DNA of 64,000 nt, taken from the NCBI RefSeq assembly GCF_024159085.1, contig NZ_JAMZDE010000008.1, forward strand, positions 1 to 64,000. Reading direction: 5' to 3'. This DNA comes from Idiomarina rhizosphaerae (GTDB taxonomy: Bacteria > Pseudomonadota > Gammaproteobacteria > Enterobacterales > Alteromonadaceae). Positions 15,813-26,002 of the stretch are shown here, piece by piece; within the stretch, counting starts at the first letter, position 1; each line of letters opens with the position of its first letter. The notes beneath the pieces were generated by a model. The model did not search any database. It was not told where the DNA came from and was given only the letters and a program-made list of their open reading frames with translations. The position numbers and the translations under genes are program-made.

Positions 15813-16697
15813 TCAAGAAATAATCATTTGCAGCCACTTTATAAACGCGACCAGGGCTACTGGTTGCCTCTGTCGTTTGCGATAATAGATGCTTAGCGGA
15901 TACTGACAGGGCTGTGCGGAGTCATTATAGACTTTTAAATTAGACAACCCGGGCGTAATAAGACTACTGTCAATTAATGCGATGGCTTGTTCGGCGGACG
16001 ATAAGTCCAGTGACATTTGTACATCATTGCAATGAATAATACGTGTGGATTTCAATTGTTGACTGTAGGCCTTTAACATTGCCTGATGATCGGGGTTTTC
16101 AGGGTTTATTAACCAGGGCAGCTGGAAAGGTGAGTCATTGGTTTTAATGGCTGAAACCGGAACCATTTGATTTTTCTTTAACACAAGGGACTGAATGTGC
16201 TTATCCGTGATTTTTCCATAACCAATGGCTAGATCCCAACTTTGATGCTGTATTGCTGAAGCCATTTCTGCGGCGCTTTCATTAATAAAGTACTCATTGC
16301 AACGGCTGAAGCTAAGTTGAATGTGCGGATACAGAGAATGAAAATCGGCAAGCTTTGCCGCTAACCAAAAGCGCAGTCGCTCAGAACTGATTGCGACGGT
16401 TAACTGGGTTGTTGTATTGTCACTGAGGTTTCGAGTGCGCTCAATGGTACGCTCCAGTTGCTCAAATATTTGCTCAATTTGAGGGGCTAGTTCCAGACCG
16501 ACAGGAGTGAGCGAATGAACCCGGTTGTCTCGCTGGAATAAACGAACTTCTAGCTGTTCTTCCAGGGTTTGTATTTGTCGGGTGACGGCAGATTGAGTTA
16601 CTCCAAGCTCTTGCGAGGCTTGTTTAAAAGAGCCACTTCGGGCGGCGACATCAAACACTCTCAATGCATTTAATGAGGGGAGTTTAGTGTTTTTCAT
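15813..16697 (-). CDS. LysR-family transcriptional regulator (GcvA-like)
   Basis: 294 residues from ATG 16697. The N-terminal helix-turn-helix is typical (LNALRVFDVAARSGSFKQA ... GVTQSAVTRQIQTLEEQL), followed by a substrate-binding domain. The opening PSLNALRVFDVAAR is like GcvA-type regulators. It is divergent from the LysE-type exporter at 16781, about 80 bp apart, so it probably controls that gene. Confidence 0.92.
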   Translation of the reverse strand: MKNTKLPSLNALRVFDVAARSGSFKQASQELGVTQSAVTRQIQTLEEQLEVRLFQRDNRVHSLTPVGLELAPQIEQIFEQLERTIERTRNLSDNTTTQLTVAISSERLRFWLAAKLADFHSLYPHIQLSFSRCNEYFINESAAEMASAIQHQSWDLAIGYGKITDKHIQSLVLKKNQMVPVSAIKTNDSPFQLPWLINPENPDHQAMLKAYSQQLKSTRIIHCNDVQMSLDLSSAEQAIALIDSSLITPGLSNLKVYNDSAQPCQYPLSIYYRKRQRQPVALVAFIKWLQMIIS

Positions 16698-16780
16698 GTT
16701 GATTAATAGTAATCTGTAATTAATAAAAAGTAACTTTGATTCTGGCATCTAAAGTTGAATTGCGCAATAAGGAGTTTGTG

Positions 16781-17425
16781 TTGTCTTACTGGAGTGAGTT
16801 TTTAACTATCGCTTTGATCCATCTGTTTGCGGTCGCGAGCCCGGGACCTGATTTTGCGGTTGTTTCACGCTATAGCCTGAGCTTTGGTCGCAAAGCTGGT
16901 TATTGGGTGAGTTTAGGTGTGGCATCAGGAATCATTATTCATGTTACTTATTCTCTTATTGGTGTGGCGCTGATTATCCACCAGACCGACTGGCTCTATC
17001 AGACTTTACTTTGTGCCGGCGCATTGTATTTAGGCTTCATTGGAACTCAGGCCATTAAAGCTAAACCCAGAAAGGACATGTCCGACAGTGAACTGGCCGC
17101 TACCCAGCCGCGTAAGCGGAAAGCTTTTATTGTTGGTTTTATTACTAATGGCTTAAATGTAAAAGCGACAATTTTCTTTTTGACCTTATTTACCACTATT
17201 ATTGCTCCGGAAACCCCTTTTGCTATCCAGTTTGGTTACGGTATTTATCTAATTGTTGCGACCGGTCTGTGGTTCATATTTCTCACCTGGTTGCTGACTC
17301 AACCGCGCATTTTTAAAACACTCTGGCATTACAGTCATTGGGTTGACCGTACCATGGGAGTCGCTCTTATTTTATTGTCGCTAAAATTATTATGGGAATG
17401 GGCAAACCTGATAGAGCTTATCTGA
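16781..17425 (+). CDS. LysE/RhtB-family amino-acid exporter
   Basis: 214 residues from TTG 16781, with AAGGAG at 16769-16774 six bases upstream; GTG 16778 is the alternative. The family signature HLFAVASPGPDFAVV begins near residue 12. About six membrane helices are seen, with the conserved GxxxG-rich third helix and FxxGFITNGLNVKA before helix 4. These proteins export amino acids such as threonine, homoserine or lysine; the substrate cannot be told. Paired with the divergent LysR gene. Confidence 0.92.
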   Translation: MSYWSEFLTIALIHLFAVASPGPDFAVVSRYSLSFGRKAGYWVSLGVASGIIIHVTYSLIGVALIIHQTDWLYQTLLCAGALYLGFIGTQAIKAKPRKDMSDSELAATQPRKRKAFIVGFITNGLNVKATIFFLTLFTTIIAPETPFAIQFGYGIYLIVATGLWFIFLTWLLTQPRIFKTLWHYSHWVDRTMGVALILLSLKLLWEWANLIELI

Positions 17426-17484
17426 TAAGGCGTTTCAGGTTATACTGGTTACAGTTATCGAAGAAGAGATGAGAAAAGCTCACT

Positions 17485-18369
17485 ATGCAGTTATTTGTGA
17501 ATGATTTGACCGTTATTGATTGCTCCTACTTATGCCCGGAAAGGGGGATAGTTGGTGAGAGCTGGATTGTTGATATCGTACTTGATGGCGCGTTAAATGA
17601 GCAATCTATGGTGCTCGACTTTGGTCGGGTGAAAAAGCAAGTTAAAGCCATTATCGATAACTCGGTTGATCACAAATTGGTTGTACCGGCAGAGCATTCG
17701 TATACAAAAGTAACGCACAACTCTGATGACAGCGCTAACTGGGTCGATTTTCTGCGCCCGGAACAGGGTTCTATTCATCTGTTCTGCCCAGCCGATGCCT
17801 TTGCTTTTATCGATGCCGATGTCGTTTCCGTGGAAACGGTAACGGACTACCTGAAAGCCGTTATAAAGCGCGAGTTACCGGTTAATGTCGAAGGTCTGCA
17901 GCTGTTTCTGAGACCAGAAAATATCGACGGTTTTTACTATCACTACACACATGGTTTGAAAAAGCACGACGGTAATTGCCAACGTATTGCGCATGGTCAT
18001 CGTTCAAAAATTCAAATTCGACTGGATAACATTCGCCAACCGGTGTTGGAAAAAGAATGGTCAGATAAGTGGGAAGACATTTATTTAGGCACTACCGAAG
18101 ATGTTCGTTCGAAAAAGGAACTGACACTGTCTGAAGCTGCAACGTCTGCAACCAACGACTCAACTCACACCTATTACAGCTATGTTGCCGACCAGGGACT
18201 GTTTGAGCTTATTGTTCCGAACGCAGAGAACTTTGTTATAGAGACAGACTCAACAGTTGAGTGCATTGCAGATTTTCTCGCTGCAGAAATTAAATCTAAG
18301 CATGCGGGTCAGACTGTAGAAGTTCGCGCCTTCGAAGGGGTAGGAAAAGGAGCAATAGCCTATGCGTAA
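17485..18369 (+). CDS. Tandem QueD/6-pyruvoyl-tetrahydropterin synthase-like protein
   Basis: 294 residues, about twice the usual QueD length, and readable as two homologous halves. The second half has the zinc and catalytic residues (H156, C165, H170, H172 in NCQRIAHGHRS) and the terminal glutamate E284. The first half has lost the HGH zinc motif (VGES instead) but keeps the Asp-His pair D62-H63 (SVDHKLVV) that the second half lacks. The active site may be shared between halves. QueD makes 6-carboxytetrahydropterin for queuosine synthesis. It overlaps the M23 peptidase gene by 8 bases. Confidence 0.8.
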   Translation: MQLFVNDLTVIDCSYLCPERGIVGESWIVDIVLDGALNEQSMVLDFGRVKKQVKAIIDNSVDHKLVVPAEHSYTKVTHNSDDSANWVDFLRPEQGSIHLFCPADAFAFIDADVVSVETVTDYLKAVIKRELPVNVEGLQLFLRPENIDGFYYHYTHGLKKHDGNCQRIAHGHRSKIQIRLDNIRQPVLEKEWSDKWEDIYLGTTEDVRSKKELTLSEAATSATNDSTHTYYSYVADQGLFELIVPNAENFVIETDSTVECIADFLAAEIKSKHAGQTVEVRAFEGVGKGAIAYA

Positions 18370-19183
18370 AATGATTGTTACCGCGGCTTTAGCGCTGTGT
18401 TTGACGAATGTGGCCTTGGCGGATGAGTCTTTGCCCCTGGAAATAAAGGGCTCCTTGACTCAGGGAGCTTTAATTTTAGCTAAGTCTGAGCCTGGTGTTA
18501 CCGCAACACTGAACGGCGAAGCTCTGCAGGTAACCGAGCAGGGTTACATTGTTTTTGGTTTTCCGCGCAAGGCTAAGTTAGAAAACACCTTAGTTGTCAG
18601 TAAAGGCGAGAAAACTATCACTAAAGAGCTCAAGCTAGAGCCTCGTGAATACAAGATTGACCGTGTCGATGGTGTCCCGCAGAAAACCGTTACACCAGAC
18701 CCGGAGCAAGTAAAACGAGCCAGAAAAGAAGCGGAAAAAGTTTGGCTGGCCAGACAAAAAGAAACGACACGAACAGACTTCTTGACTGCAATTACGAAAC
18801 CGGCCGAAGGCCGCATTAGTGGTGTTTACGGCAGTCAGCGAATTTTTAACGGAGAGCCCCGAAACCCGCACTATGGGCAAGATATAGCCGGGCCAACAGG
18901 AACTCCGGTTAGAGCGCCGTGGCCGGGCGAAGTTGTTCTGGCTGAACCTGATTTATTTTACTCAGGCGGTACCATCATTATTGAACATGGCTATAAAGTG
19001 AACACAACCTATTTGCACTTGAGTGAACTGCATGTAGAAGTTGGTGACAAAGTGGAGCAGGGCGATTCAATTGGTGCTATAGGTGCCACAGGCCGTGCTA
19101 CGGGACCTCACCTGGACTGGCGGGTTAACTGGGGAAATGAACGGTTAGATCCGGCCTTACTTCCCCAGCTTTATCAGGATTAA
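18362..19183 (+). CDS. M23 metallopeptidase, LytM-type, periplasmic
   Basis: 273 residues with a signal peptide (MIVTAALALCLTNVALA). After an N-terminal beta domain and a charged linker (about 100-145) comes a LytM peptidase domain with complete zinc ligands: HYGQD (H and D), YLHL and HLDW. Such enzymes cut peptidoglycan cross-links or regulate amidases. It overlaps the preceding QueD-like gene by 8 bases and converges on the M61 gene with a 4-base overlap of ends. Confidence 0.93.
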   Translation: MRKMIVTAALALCLTNVALADESLPLEIKGSLTQGALILAKSEPGVTATLNGEALQVTEQGYIVFGFPRKAKLENTLVVSKGEKTITKELKLEPREYKIDRVDGVPQKTVTPDPEQVKRARKEAEKVWLARQKETTRTDFLTAITKPAEGRISGVYGSQRIFNGEPRNPHYGQDIAGPTGTPVRAPWPGEVVLAEPDLFYSGGTIIIEHGYKVNTTYLHLSELHVEVGDKVEQGDSIGAIGATGRATGPHLDWRVNWGNERLDPALLPQLYQD

Positions 19184-20949
19184 TCGGAAGGCGTTAACCA
19201 GCCTTTCAGCTTATCTGGCTGTTCTACGCTTAAAACGTAGCTGCTTTTAGCGGGCTCTTGCCAGGTAAGCTCCAGTGTCATTAGTTCGTCGCGGCGAAAC
19301 GCATGAATCGTCACCGTATCTCCGGGAATATAACGCTCCAGAATTCGTTTAACCGACTGCTCAGTTACCTGCAAATGATCAATTGCGATGACTTTGTCGC
19401 CAGCCGATAAACCTGCGTGATAAGCGCTTTCATCATGATACACGTTAAGAACGTCCAGCCCTTGTGCTGAGGCTTTGTATTTGGCTCCGAAGTTTATGCG
19501 CGCAGGCTGATCCGAAGTTTTTCCACCGACGCTGTTATCATCAACGGGCACCTGTTTTTGAACCATAACGCCAAAGTTTTGCAATAACTCCACAAGCGAC
19601 AGCGACTCCTTGTTGTATAAGGCGTCTTTCAAAAAGTCGGAAACATCAATGCCGGGATACTGATTTAGCCAATTAATGACCGTGTCGTCAGCAGTGCCAA
19701 TGGATGTTTTACCAAACTCATGCCAAAGCTCTTTCATAACTCTTGCCAGCGTCAGTTTATGCTCGGATTGCAGGCGCAACATGAGGTCGAGGCTAAGCGC
19801 TATTAAAGCCCCCTTAGCGTAATAGCTGACAATACTGTTCGGCGCATTCTCATTTTGCTGATAAAACTTAGTCCAGGCCAGAAAGCTCGACTCTGTCACA
19901 CTTTGTTGATATTGACCGGCACCACGCTCAACCCGCGATAGAGTATCGCCTAAAAGCTTTAAATAACGCTTTTCGTCAATAATGCCGCTGGTGTGCAAAA
20001 GGTAGTCGTCAAAATAGGACGTCATACCTTCGTAGAACCAGAGTTGCTCAGTGTACGACTCTTTCTCCAACTGATAAGGAAGAAAAGCCTGTGGCTTCAG
20101 AGTTTTAATATTCCAGCTGTGGAAGTATTCATGACAACACAGGCTCAAAAAGGTCTGATAGTTGTCATTCATTTCGTATTGGTGAGCGCTGATTAAATCT
20201 TTACGGCTGCAAAGCAGTGCGGTTGAGTTTCTGTGCTCCAGCCCGCCAAAGCCATTTCCTACCACCATGGTCAGGAAGGTATAAGATTGAAAAGGTGCTT
20301 CTTCGAACAGACTAATCTGAGTTTCGCAAATTTTGGCTAAATCGGCGGTTATACGCGGGGTATCAGCATAATGGCGGCCGCTTAAGACCAGAGAGTGCTT
20401 AATGCCGTGAGCAATAAACTCTTCGATGGTTAAGTCACCCATTAAAAAAGGATAGTCAATTAACGCATCATAATTATCGGCCCGGAAGCATCCCCAGGAA
20501 TGGGCTTGTCCATTTTTCCGGGGCATTCCGGTTGCAACCTTCCACAGTGGTGCTTCTGGCGGTGCGTGCAAATGGAGTTCACAGGGAAGGTCAGTTTGTC
20601 CCTCAACGGCAAGACACAGGCTGGTATTGTTAAAGAAGCCCTGAAACTGGTCCAGATAAGCTGAACGAACCGATAAATCCCAGGCGTATACCTGATAGTG
20701 CACAGTAACAGGATGCTTCGAGCGAGCCAGTTGCCAGCGGTTCTTACTTATTTGTTTAACTGCCAGAGAATGGCCGTTACTTTCGGCGTGCAAGCCAATA
20801 ATGTGCTTACTAAAATCCCGTATTAAATAACTGCCCGGAATCCAGTTAGGTAACCAGAGTTCCTGCTCATCGTTCGTTTGCTCAATAGTGAGAGAGACAT
20901 TAAATAAATGCCCATGTAAATCGATGGGTGTTATATCGTAAGCGATCAA
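19180..20949 (-). CDS. M61-family peptidase with PDZ domain
   Basis: 589 residues. The N-terminal beta domain (to about residue 170) is typical of glycyl aminopeptidase-like M61 proteins. The zinc motif HEYFHSWN with the downstream EGMTSYFDDY glutamate forms the active site. A PDZ domain occupies about residues 480-580 (LDVLNVYHDESAYHAGLSAGDKVIAIDHLQV). No signal peptide is visible, so it is probably cytoplasmic and helps degrade peptides. Confidence 0.93.
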   Translation of the reverse strand: MIAYDITPIDLHGHLFNVSLTIEQTNDEQELWLPNWIPGSYLIRDFSKHIIGLHAESNGHSLAVKQISKNRWQLARSKHPVTVHYQVYAWDLSVRSAYLDQFQGFFNNTSLCLAVEGQTDLPCELHLHAPPEAPLWKVATGMPRKNGQAHSWGCFRADNYDALIDYPFLMGDLTIEEFIAHGIKHSLVLSGRHYADTPRITADLAKICETQISLFEEAPFQSYTFLTMVVGNGFGGLEHRNSTALLCSRKDLISAHQYEMNDNYQTFLSLCCHEYFHSWNIKTLKPQAFLPYQLEKESYTEQLWFYEGMTSYFDDYLLHTSGIIDEKRYLKLLGDTLSRVERGAGQYQQSVTESSFLAWTKFYQQNENAPNSIVSYYAKGALIALSLDLMLRLQSEHKLTLARVMKELWHEFGKTSIGTADDTVINWLNQYPGIDVSDFLKDALYNKESLSLVELLQNFGVMVQKQVPVDDNSVGGKTSDQPARINFGAKYKASAQGLDVLNVYHDESAYHAGLSAGDKVIAIDHLQVTEQSVKRILERYIPGDTVTIHAFRRDELMTLELTWQEPAKSSYVLSVEQPDKLKGWLTPSD

Positions 20950-21025
20950 GAGACTCTCCTTTGCTTGACACAGCCTGACAACTAGCGATCATAGTAACAT
21001 ATTGATTCATCGCAAAGAGACCCCT

Positions 21026-21715
21026 ATGCCAAGCAAAATTTCGCAGCTCGTCACAGGTCAGAAAATAGAAGTTCAGCTGTCTAATTCGAACGTTCCTGCT
21101 CGGTTTTACTCGGAGTTTATTGGCGCGGTTAACGAGCGCTGGGTTATCGTTAATATGCCCGACGCGCGTAAATACAATGATATGCGTGATCTTTTGCAGG
21201 AGAAAACCCCGGTCATTGTCCGCTTTGTTCTGGAAAACGAAAGTGGTGAAATTTGTGCGTTTCGTAGTGAAATAAGCTATGTCATCTCGCACCCAACGAA
21301 AATGCTTTTTATTATGTGGCCAAATCAGATTGAGCATCGGGTTATTAGAAAAGGGCGCCGGTTTGACGCCTTTTTGCCTGCTTCAGTCTCAGGCCAGTCA
21401 ATAAAAGGTGAGGAGAAGACTTTCAGAGGACATGTTCTGGATGTATCTGAAAGTGGATGTCGCCTTAAGCATGAAAAGCCAGAAGGAAAAATAGACGAGC
21501 TTTGGGAAAATGGCAGCAAAATTGTTCTAAAAATAGAACAGAAAAATAACGGTGACTTAACCCTTAAAGCTATAGTCCGGCAAGTAAAGCAAGTGGATGA
21601 CCAGCTTGAGTTGGGTGTGCAGTTTATGGGGAACCAGAAAGACGAGGTTAACTCTCTTTTCTCCGGAAGTTTGGTGGATATTGACGAGTTATCGCGTTTA
21701 GAGTCCTCAGTATAA
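21026..21715 (+). CDS. PilZ-domain (YcgR-like) c-di-GMP effector
   Basis: 229 residues from ATG 21026; a TTG at 21002 is less likely. The N-terminal half resembles the YcgR-type flagellar-brake domain. The C-terminal PilZ domain has the c-di-GMP motif RKGRR near residue 107 and the DVSESGCRL box near residue 140, so binding of cyclic di-GMP is expected. The stop overlaps the kinase start by one base (TAATG), tying it to the LytS/LytTR operon. Confidence 0.9.
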   Translation: MPSKISQLVTGQKIEVQLSNSNVPARFYSEFIGAVNERWVIVNMPDARKYNDMRDLLQEKTPVIVRFVLENESGEICAFRSEISYVISHPTKMLFIMWPNQIEHRVIRKGRRFDAFLPASVSGQSIKGEEKTFRGHVLDVSESGCRLKHEKPEGKIDELWENGSKIVLKIEQKNNGDLTLKAIVRQVKQVDDQLELGVQFMGNQKDEVNSLFSGSLVDIDELSRLESSV

Positions 21716-22809
21716 TGGAAAAACCGATAAAAACGCAGTGGCAATTATTGATGGATAACCGTAACCGGTTCTTCTGGTTGCTGCAGGCGGGAGGCTGGAT
21801 AGGTTATGCGTTGGTGAACTACATAGGGTCACTAATGCATGAAATGCGGGATATCTATACCCTCATTATTATTTTGGGGGCTTATGCCGGCTTTTTGATG
21901 ACCATTCCGCTCCGCTATTTGTATCGGCGTATATGGGAGTTCCCACCGGCGCTTATGGTCTTAATTGCCATTGTGGTTTCTTATGTTACCGCTGTGGCCT
22001 GGGCCATTGTTGATAACGCCACTTACTGGGAAATTTATAAATTTGGTTTTCGGCCGGACAGCCCTTTTTTCTATTTGAAAAACAGTTTGGCTAAGTTCTA
22101 CATCATTCTTAGCTGGAGCGGGCTTTATTTTGGTATTAAGTATTATCAAATGCTGCAGGAGGAGAAGCAAAAAGCCTTACTGGCTTCATCTATGGCGCAT
22201 CAGGCGCAGTTGAAAATGCTGCGATACCAACTCAACCCGCATTTTTTATTTAATACCTTAAATGCAATTTCTACGCTTATTTTGCTAAAAGAGAATGAAA
22301 AAGCCAATTTGATGGTGAATAAGCTAAGCCACTTCCTGCGTTTTTCGTTAGATAATGAACCGATTAAAAAAGTGACTTTGGAAAAAGAAGTGGATGCGCT
22401 GCTTTTGTATCTGGACATCGAAAAAGTACGTTTTGACGAGCAGCTTGAAATTGATATTCATTTGTCAGATGAAACCAAGAATGCCCTGGTTCCTAGTTTA
22501 ATTTGCCAGCCTTTAATCGAGAACTCAATTAAGTACGCCATTTCAAATGTAGAAGGGGTGGGGAAAATCAGAGTTCGTTCCTGGTCAGAAAACGAAAACC
22601 TGATTCTGGAGGTGTGTGATAATGGGCCGAAAATCGACACAGACCCGGAAAAACTATTTCGTAAAGACGGCGTCGGACTTAATAATACCCGTCAAAGGCT
22701 TAAATCCTTATATGGTAAGCAGTATCGGTTTGAAATGCTAAAAGGTGCTGAGAGCGGTCTTTGTGTTCGTATTACCATTCCGATGGAAATGTTGGAGAGT
22801 CAAAGATGA
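21715..22809 (+). CDS. LytS-type sensor histidine kinase (His_kinase family)
   Basis: 364 residues. Four N-terminal membrane helices (about 15-140) form the sensor. The kinase part has the phospho-accepting histidine H176 in QLNPHFLFNTLNAIS, and the ATPase N and G boxes as NSIKYAISN and DNGPKI...GVGLNNTRQRL. Such kinases work with LytTR regulators, here the next gene, whose ATG overlaps its stop (ATGA). There is no extracellular domain, so it may sense membrane state. Confidence 0.93.
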   Translation: MEKPIKTQWQLLMDNRNRFFWLLQAGGWIGYALVNYIGSLMHEMRDIYTLIIILGAYAGFLMTIPLRYLYRRIWEFPPALMVLIAIVVSYVTAVAWAIVDNATYWEIYKFGFRPDSPFFYLKNSLAKFYIILSWSGLYFGIKYYQMLQEEKQKALLASSMAHQAQLKMLRYQLNPHFLFNTLNAISTLILLKENEKANLMVNKLSHFLRFSLDNEPIKKVTLEKEVDALLLYLDIEKVRFDEQLEIDIHLSDETKNALVPSLICQPLIENSIKYAISNVEGVGKIRVRSWSENENLILEVCDNGPKIDTDPEKLFRKDGVGLNNTRQRLKSLYGKQYRFEMLKGAESGLCVRITIPMEMLESQR

Positions 22810-23624
22810 ATCGATTGAAAACCCTGGTTGTTGACGATGAACCTCTTGCCAGAAAGGGCTTGGTTATTCGTTTGCAGGAGTTTGAGCAGCTGCAGTTAAT
22901 GTCTGAGTGTAAAAGCAGCCGAGAAGCGGTCGATGCCATCATCGAAAATAAACCTGATTTGATTTTTCTCGATATACAAATGCCGGGGCTTAATGGCTTT
23001 GAAGTATTAAAAGCCGTTCAGGAGAAGGGACATGAGTTGCCAATTGTGGTGTTTGTCACCGCTTACGACACTTACGCTATCAAAGCTTTTGAAGTCAGGG
23101 CGTTAGATTATTTGCTGAAGCCCGTTGATGACGACCGCTTGGCAGAATGCGTTAACCGCGTTATAAGTGAGCATCAGGCGGTTAACGACGAACACCAGGA
23201 AAAACTCATTAGTTTAGTTGCGGAGGTAACCGGGCAAGATACTCACACGCTATTAGAGAAGCTGGCTTCAGGCGAAAATATCACCGCAGACCAATACCCG
23301 GACTATATCGCCATAAAGGACAGCGGTGAGATAACCCGGGTTGCCGTCAAAGATATTAAGTGGATTGATGCCGCCGGAGATTACATGTGCATACATGCCG
23401 GTGACGATACCCATATTCTGCGACGCACAATGAAAGAACTGGAGCAGGACTTAAATCCTAAATTGTTTCAGCGGGTTCATCGCTCCGCCATTGTTAATAT
23501 CAAACAGGTTGAGAAACTCTGTAATCAGCAAAATGGTGAATATCATTTACAATTAAAAAATGGTCAAAAACTGAAAGTAAGCCGTAGTTATAAAGACCGA
23601 ATTAAACAACTTATTCTGAGCTAA
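22806..23624 (+). CDS. LytTR-family response regulator
   Basis: 272 residues from ATG 22806, with GGAGAG upstream and a four-base overlap with the kinase gene. The receiver is complete: D10-D11, phospho-acceptor D56 (IFLDIQMPG), and the lysine of YLLKPVDD. The C-terminal LytTR DNA-binding domain is visible (IKWIDAAGDYMCIH ... RVHRSAIVNIKQVEKL). It is the partner of the upstream kinase. Confidence 0.95.
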   Translation: MNRLKTLVVDDEPLARKGLVIRLQEFEQLQLMSECKSSREAVDAIIENKPDLIFLDIQMPGLNGFEVLKAVQEKGHELPIVVFVTAYDTYAIKAFEVRALDYLLKPVDDDRLAECVNRVISEHQAVNDEHQEKLISLVAEVTGQDTHTLLEKLASGENITADQYPDYIAIKDSGEITRVAVKDIKWIDAAGDYMCIHAGDDTHILRRTMKELEQDLNPKLFQRVHRSAIVNIKQVEKLCNQQNGEYHLQLKNGQKLKVSRSYKDRIKQLILS

Positions 23625-23626
23625 TC

Positions 23627-24472
23627 ATGTATCGACTGCTGGCAGTAACAACCTTTCTAATCCTGATAGCAGGGTGTACAGCGAATCTTGGCTACAAGTT
23701 CGCTGACACTCTGGTTGAGTGGAAAATTAAAGATTACGTTGATTTAACCGGTGAGCAGGAAGAGCTGCTAGCAGCGAAAGTTGATGAAATGCACCTTTGG
23801 CATGCACAAACTCAGCTGCCGTTGTACAGAAATGAACTAAAAAACCTGAGAGATAAGGTCGATAAGCAGACGCTGAACAAAAAAGATATCAGCGACTTTG
23901 AAGATAAGCTCTGGACGTTCTGGGATAATGTTTTAGTGCGAGCAGAAACAGAAGCGGGTTTACTAGCGACTCTTTCACTTAAGCAGCGCCAACAGCTCAT
24001 TAGTCGCTTAGAAGAAGCGCAGGAAGAGCGCTACCAGCGTTTTCAGGACGACCAGGAAGAAAACCCGATATTAAGAAGGTTGGATCGCATTTCGGAAGTG
24101 GAAGAGGACTTAGAAGATATTATTGGTTCTCTCACTAAAGAGCAGGATAAGTTATTGCGCAGCTGGGTGGCTGATTCCCCTGAGTTACGAGAGCAATGGT
24201 TAAGTTATCGCTCAAATTGGTTAGGTGAATTTGAGAAAGCGTTGTTGAAGCAACCGGTAGACGAAGAGCGATTATCAGCATTAATTCTTGACCCACAACA
24301 ATTAATAAGCGAAGAGCTTCAGCAAAAAGCGGATGAAAATAGCCAGCTTCGTAAAGAGTTCTTATGGGGTATGTATCAGAGCCTGACTGGGGAACAACGC
24401 AAAAAAGTGATAGAAAAGGCCGATGAATACATCGACCTTCTAGACTCTTTAATTGATGATTTTAACGATTAA
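23627..24472 (+). CDS. DUF6279-type lipoprotein
   Basis: 281 residues, starting two bases after the LytTR gene. The signal peptide ends in a lipobox (LILIAGC). The mature part begins with [40 protein letters not shown], the pattern of DUF6279 lipoproteins, and is otherwise helical and very rich in E, Q and L. The function is unknown. It converges on pyruvate kinase with a 4-base overlap of stop regions. Confidence 0.82.
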   Translation: MYRLLAVTTFLILIAGCTANLGYKFADTLVEWKIKDYVDLTGEQEELLAAKVDEMHLWHAQTQLPLYRNELKNLRDKVDKQTLNKKDISDFEDKLWTFWDNVLVRAETEAGLLATLSLKQRQQLISRLEEAQEERYQRFQDDQEENPILRRLDRISEVEEDLEDIIGSLTKEQDKLLRSWVADSPELREQWLSYRSNWLGEFEKALLKQPVDEERLSALILDPQQLISEELQQKADENSQLRKEFLWGMYQSLTGEQRKKVIEKADEYIDLLDSLIDDFND

Positions 24473-25899
24473 CGGACTTCTATCATCTTACAGGTGTTAC
24501 TTGAACCCACGGTTTCCATTACGTCTCCGTGGGTTAATATGATTAAATCACCGGCTTTTATATGCCCACTTTTTTTCACTACCTCAATAGCTTCAGTTAT
24601 CGGATTACTGACACTGGTAGAATCAAAATCTATAGGGTAAACACCGCGGTACAAAGCCGATTTGTCGCGACTTTGCGGATGGCGGGATAATGCAAATATG
24701 GGCAAGTGAGAAGTAATTCTCGACATAAGCTTAGCGGTAAAACCAGATTCAGTTAGCGCTATAATGGCTTTGACGCCATTCAAGTGGGTGGCTGCGTACA
24801 TTGCAGACATAGCTGTCGCCTCGGTAATACTGGAGAACATTTCTTCCAGATCCTGATGGCGCAGCTGAGCGGTTGGATGTGTTTCTGCACCCAGACAAAT
24901 TTCAGCCATAGCTTTTACCGTTGCTACCGGATGTTTACCGGCAGCAGTCTCTGCCGATAGCATTACGGCATCTGTGCCATCCAGCACGGCGTTAGCAACA
25001 TCCATCACTTCGGCGCGGGTCGGCATTGGGTTTTCAATCATCGACTCCATCATTTGAGTCGCAGTAATAACTACTCGATTCAACTGGCGTGCACGCGAAA
25101 TAATCTGCTTTTGCTTACCCACTAATTGAGCATCGCCAATTTCGACGCCTAAATCACCGCGGGCAACCATAACGGCATCGGATGCTCTAATGATGTCATC
25201 TAATGCATGCTCGCTGGCAACGGCTTCAGCGCGTTCAATCTTAGCGCATAATACGCCTTGTCCACCGGCTTCGCGGAGCAAGTGACGAGCCTGATTAATG
25301 TCATCGCCAGAACGGGGAAATGAAACCGCGAGGTAATCTACGTTTATTTCCGCCGCCAGTTTAATGTCTGCTAAATCTTTTTCTGTTAATGCGGCAGCTG
25401 ACAAGCCACCACCTTGACGGTTAATGCCTTTGTTATTAGAAAGCACGCCGCCAACGGTAACTTCTGTTTTAACCTGGCTGCCATCAATTTGTTCAACTTT
25501 TAACTGGATACGACCATCATCCAGTAACAAAAGGTCTCCGGGACTGACGTCTGTTGGTAAGTCTTTATAGTCGAGGCCGACACGTTCCTGATCGCCGCTG
25601 TCTTTTCCAAGTTCAGCGTCTAAAATGAACTTATCACCAACAGCCAACGTAATTTGTTTTTGTTGAAAGCGGGCAACGCGAATTTTTGGTCCCTGCAAGT
25701 CGCCTAAAATGGCAATATGGGCGTTTAATTCCCGGGCAATTTTTCTGACCATGGAAGCGCGCTGCTTGTGATCGTCACCATTGCCGTGAGAAAAGTTTAA
25801 ACGAACAACATTGGCACCCGCTTTTATTAGCTCTCTGAGCGTTTCCTCAGAGTCAGTAGCCGGTCCGAGAGTAGTCACAATTTTGGTACGACGAAGCAT
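24469..25899 (-). CDS. pyk: Pyruvate kinase
   Basis: 476 residues from ATG 25899, with GAGG upstream; an upstream in-frame start at 25947 adds 16 unconserved residues. It converts phosphoenolpyruvate and ADP to pyruvate and ATP. Seen are [20 protein letters not shown], the PK active-site lysine region CAKIERAEA and the magnesium site [12 protein letters not shown], then TQMMESMI. C-terminal domain typical of type II bacterial enzymes. There is no neighbouring glycolytic gene on this strand. Confidence 0.97.
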   Translation of the reverse strand: MLRRTKIVTTLGPATDSEETLRELIKAGANVVRLNFSHGNGDDHKQRASMVRKIARELNAHIAILGDLQGPKIRVARFQQKQITLAVGDKFILDAELGKDSGDQERVGLDYKDLPTDVSPGDLLLLDDGRIQLKVEQIDGSQVKTEVTVGGVLSNNKGINRQGGGLSAAALTEKDLADIKLAAEINVDYLAVSFPRSGDDINQARHLLREAGGQGVLCAKIERAEAVASEHALDDIIRASDAVMVARGDLGVEIGDAQLVGKQKQIISRARQLNRVVITATQMMESMIENPMPTRAEVMDVANAVLDGTDAVMLSAETAAGKHPVATVKAMAEICLGAETHPTAQLRHQDLEEMFSSITEATAMSAMYAATHLNGVKAIIALTESGFTAKLMSRITSHLPIFALSRHPQSRDKSALYRGVYPIDFDSTSVSNPITEAIEVVKKSGHIKAGDLIILTHGDVMETVGSSNTCKMIEVR

Positions 25900-26002
25900 G
25901 CAAAACCTCAGCAAATTTACCCGTGAATTTAAGCTTAAGTTTAGCACATGGACTGTTACAGTAGTACGAAATTTAATTGAAAGATAAAGGAGTTAAGTAA
26001 AT

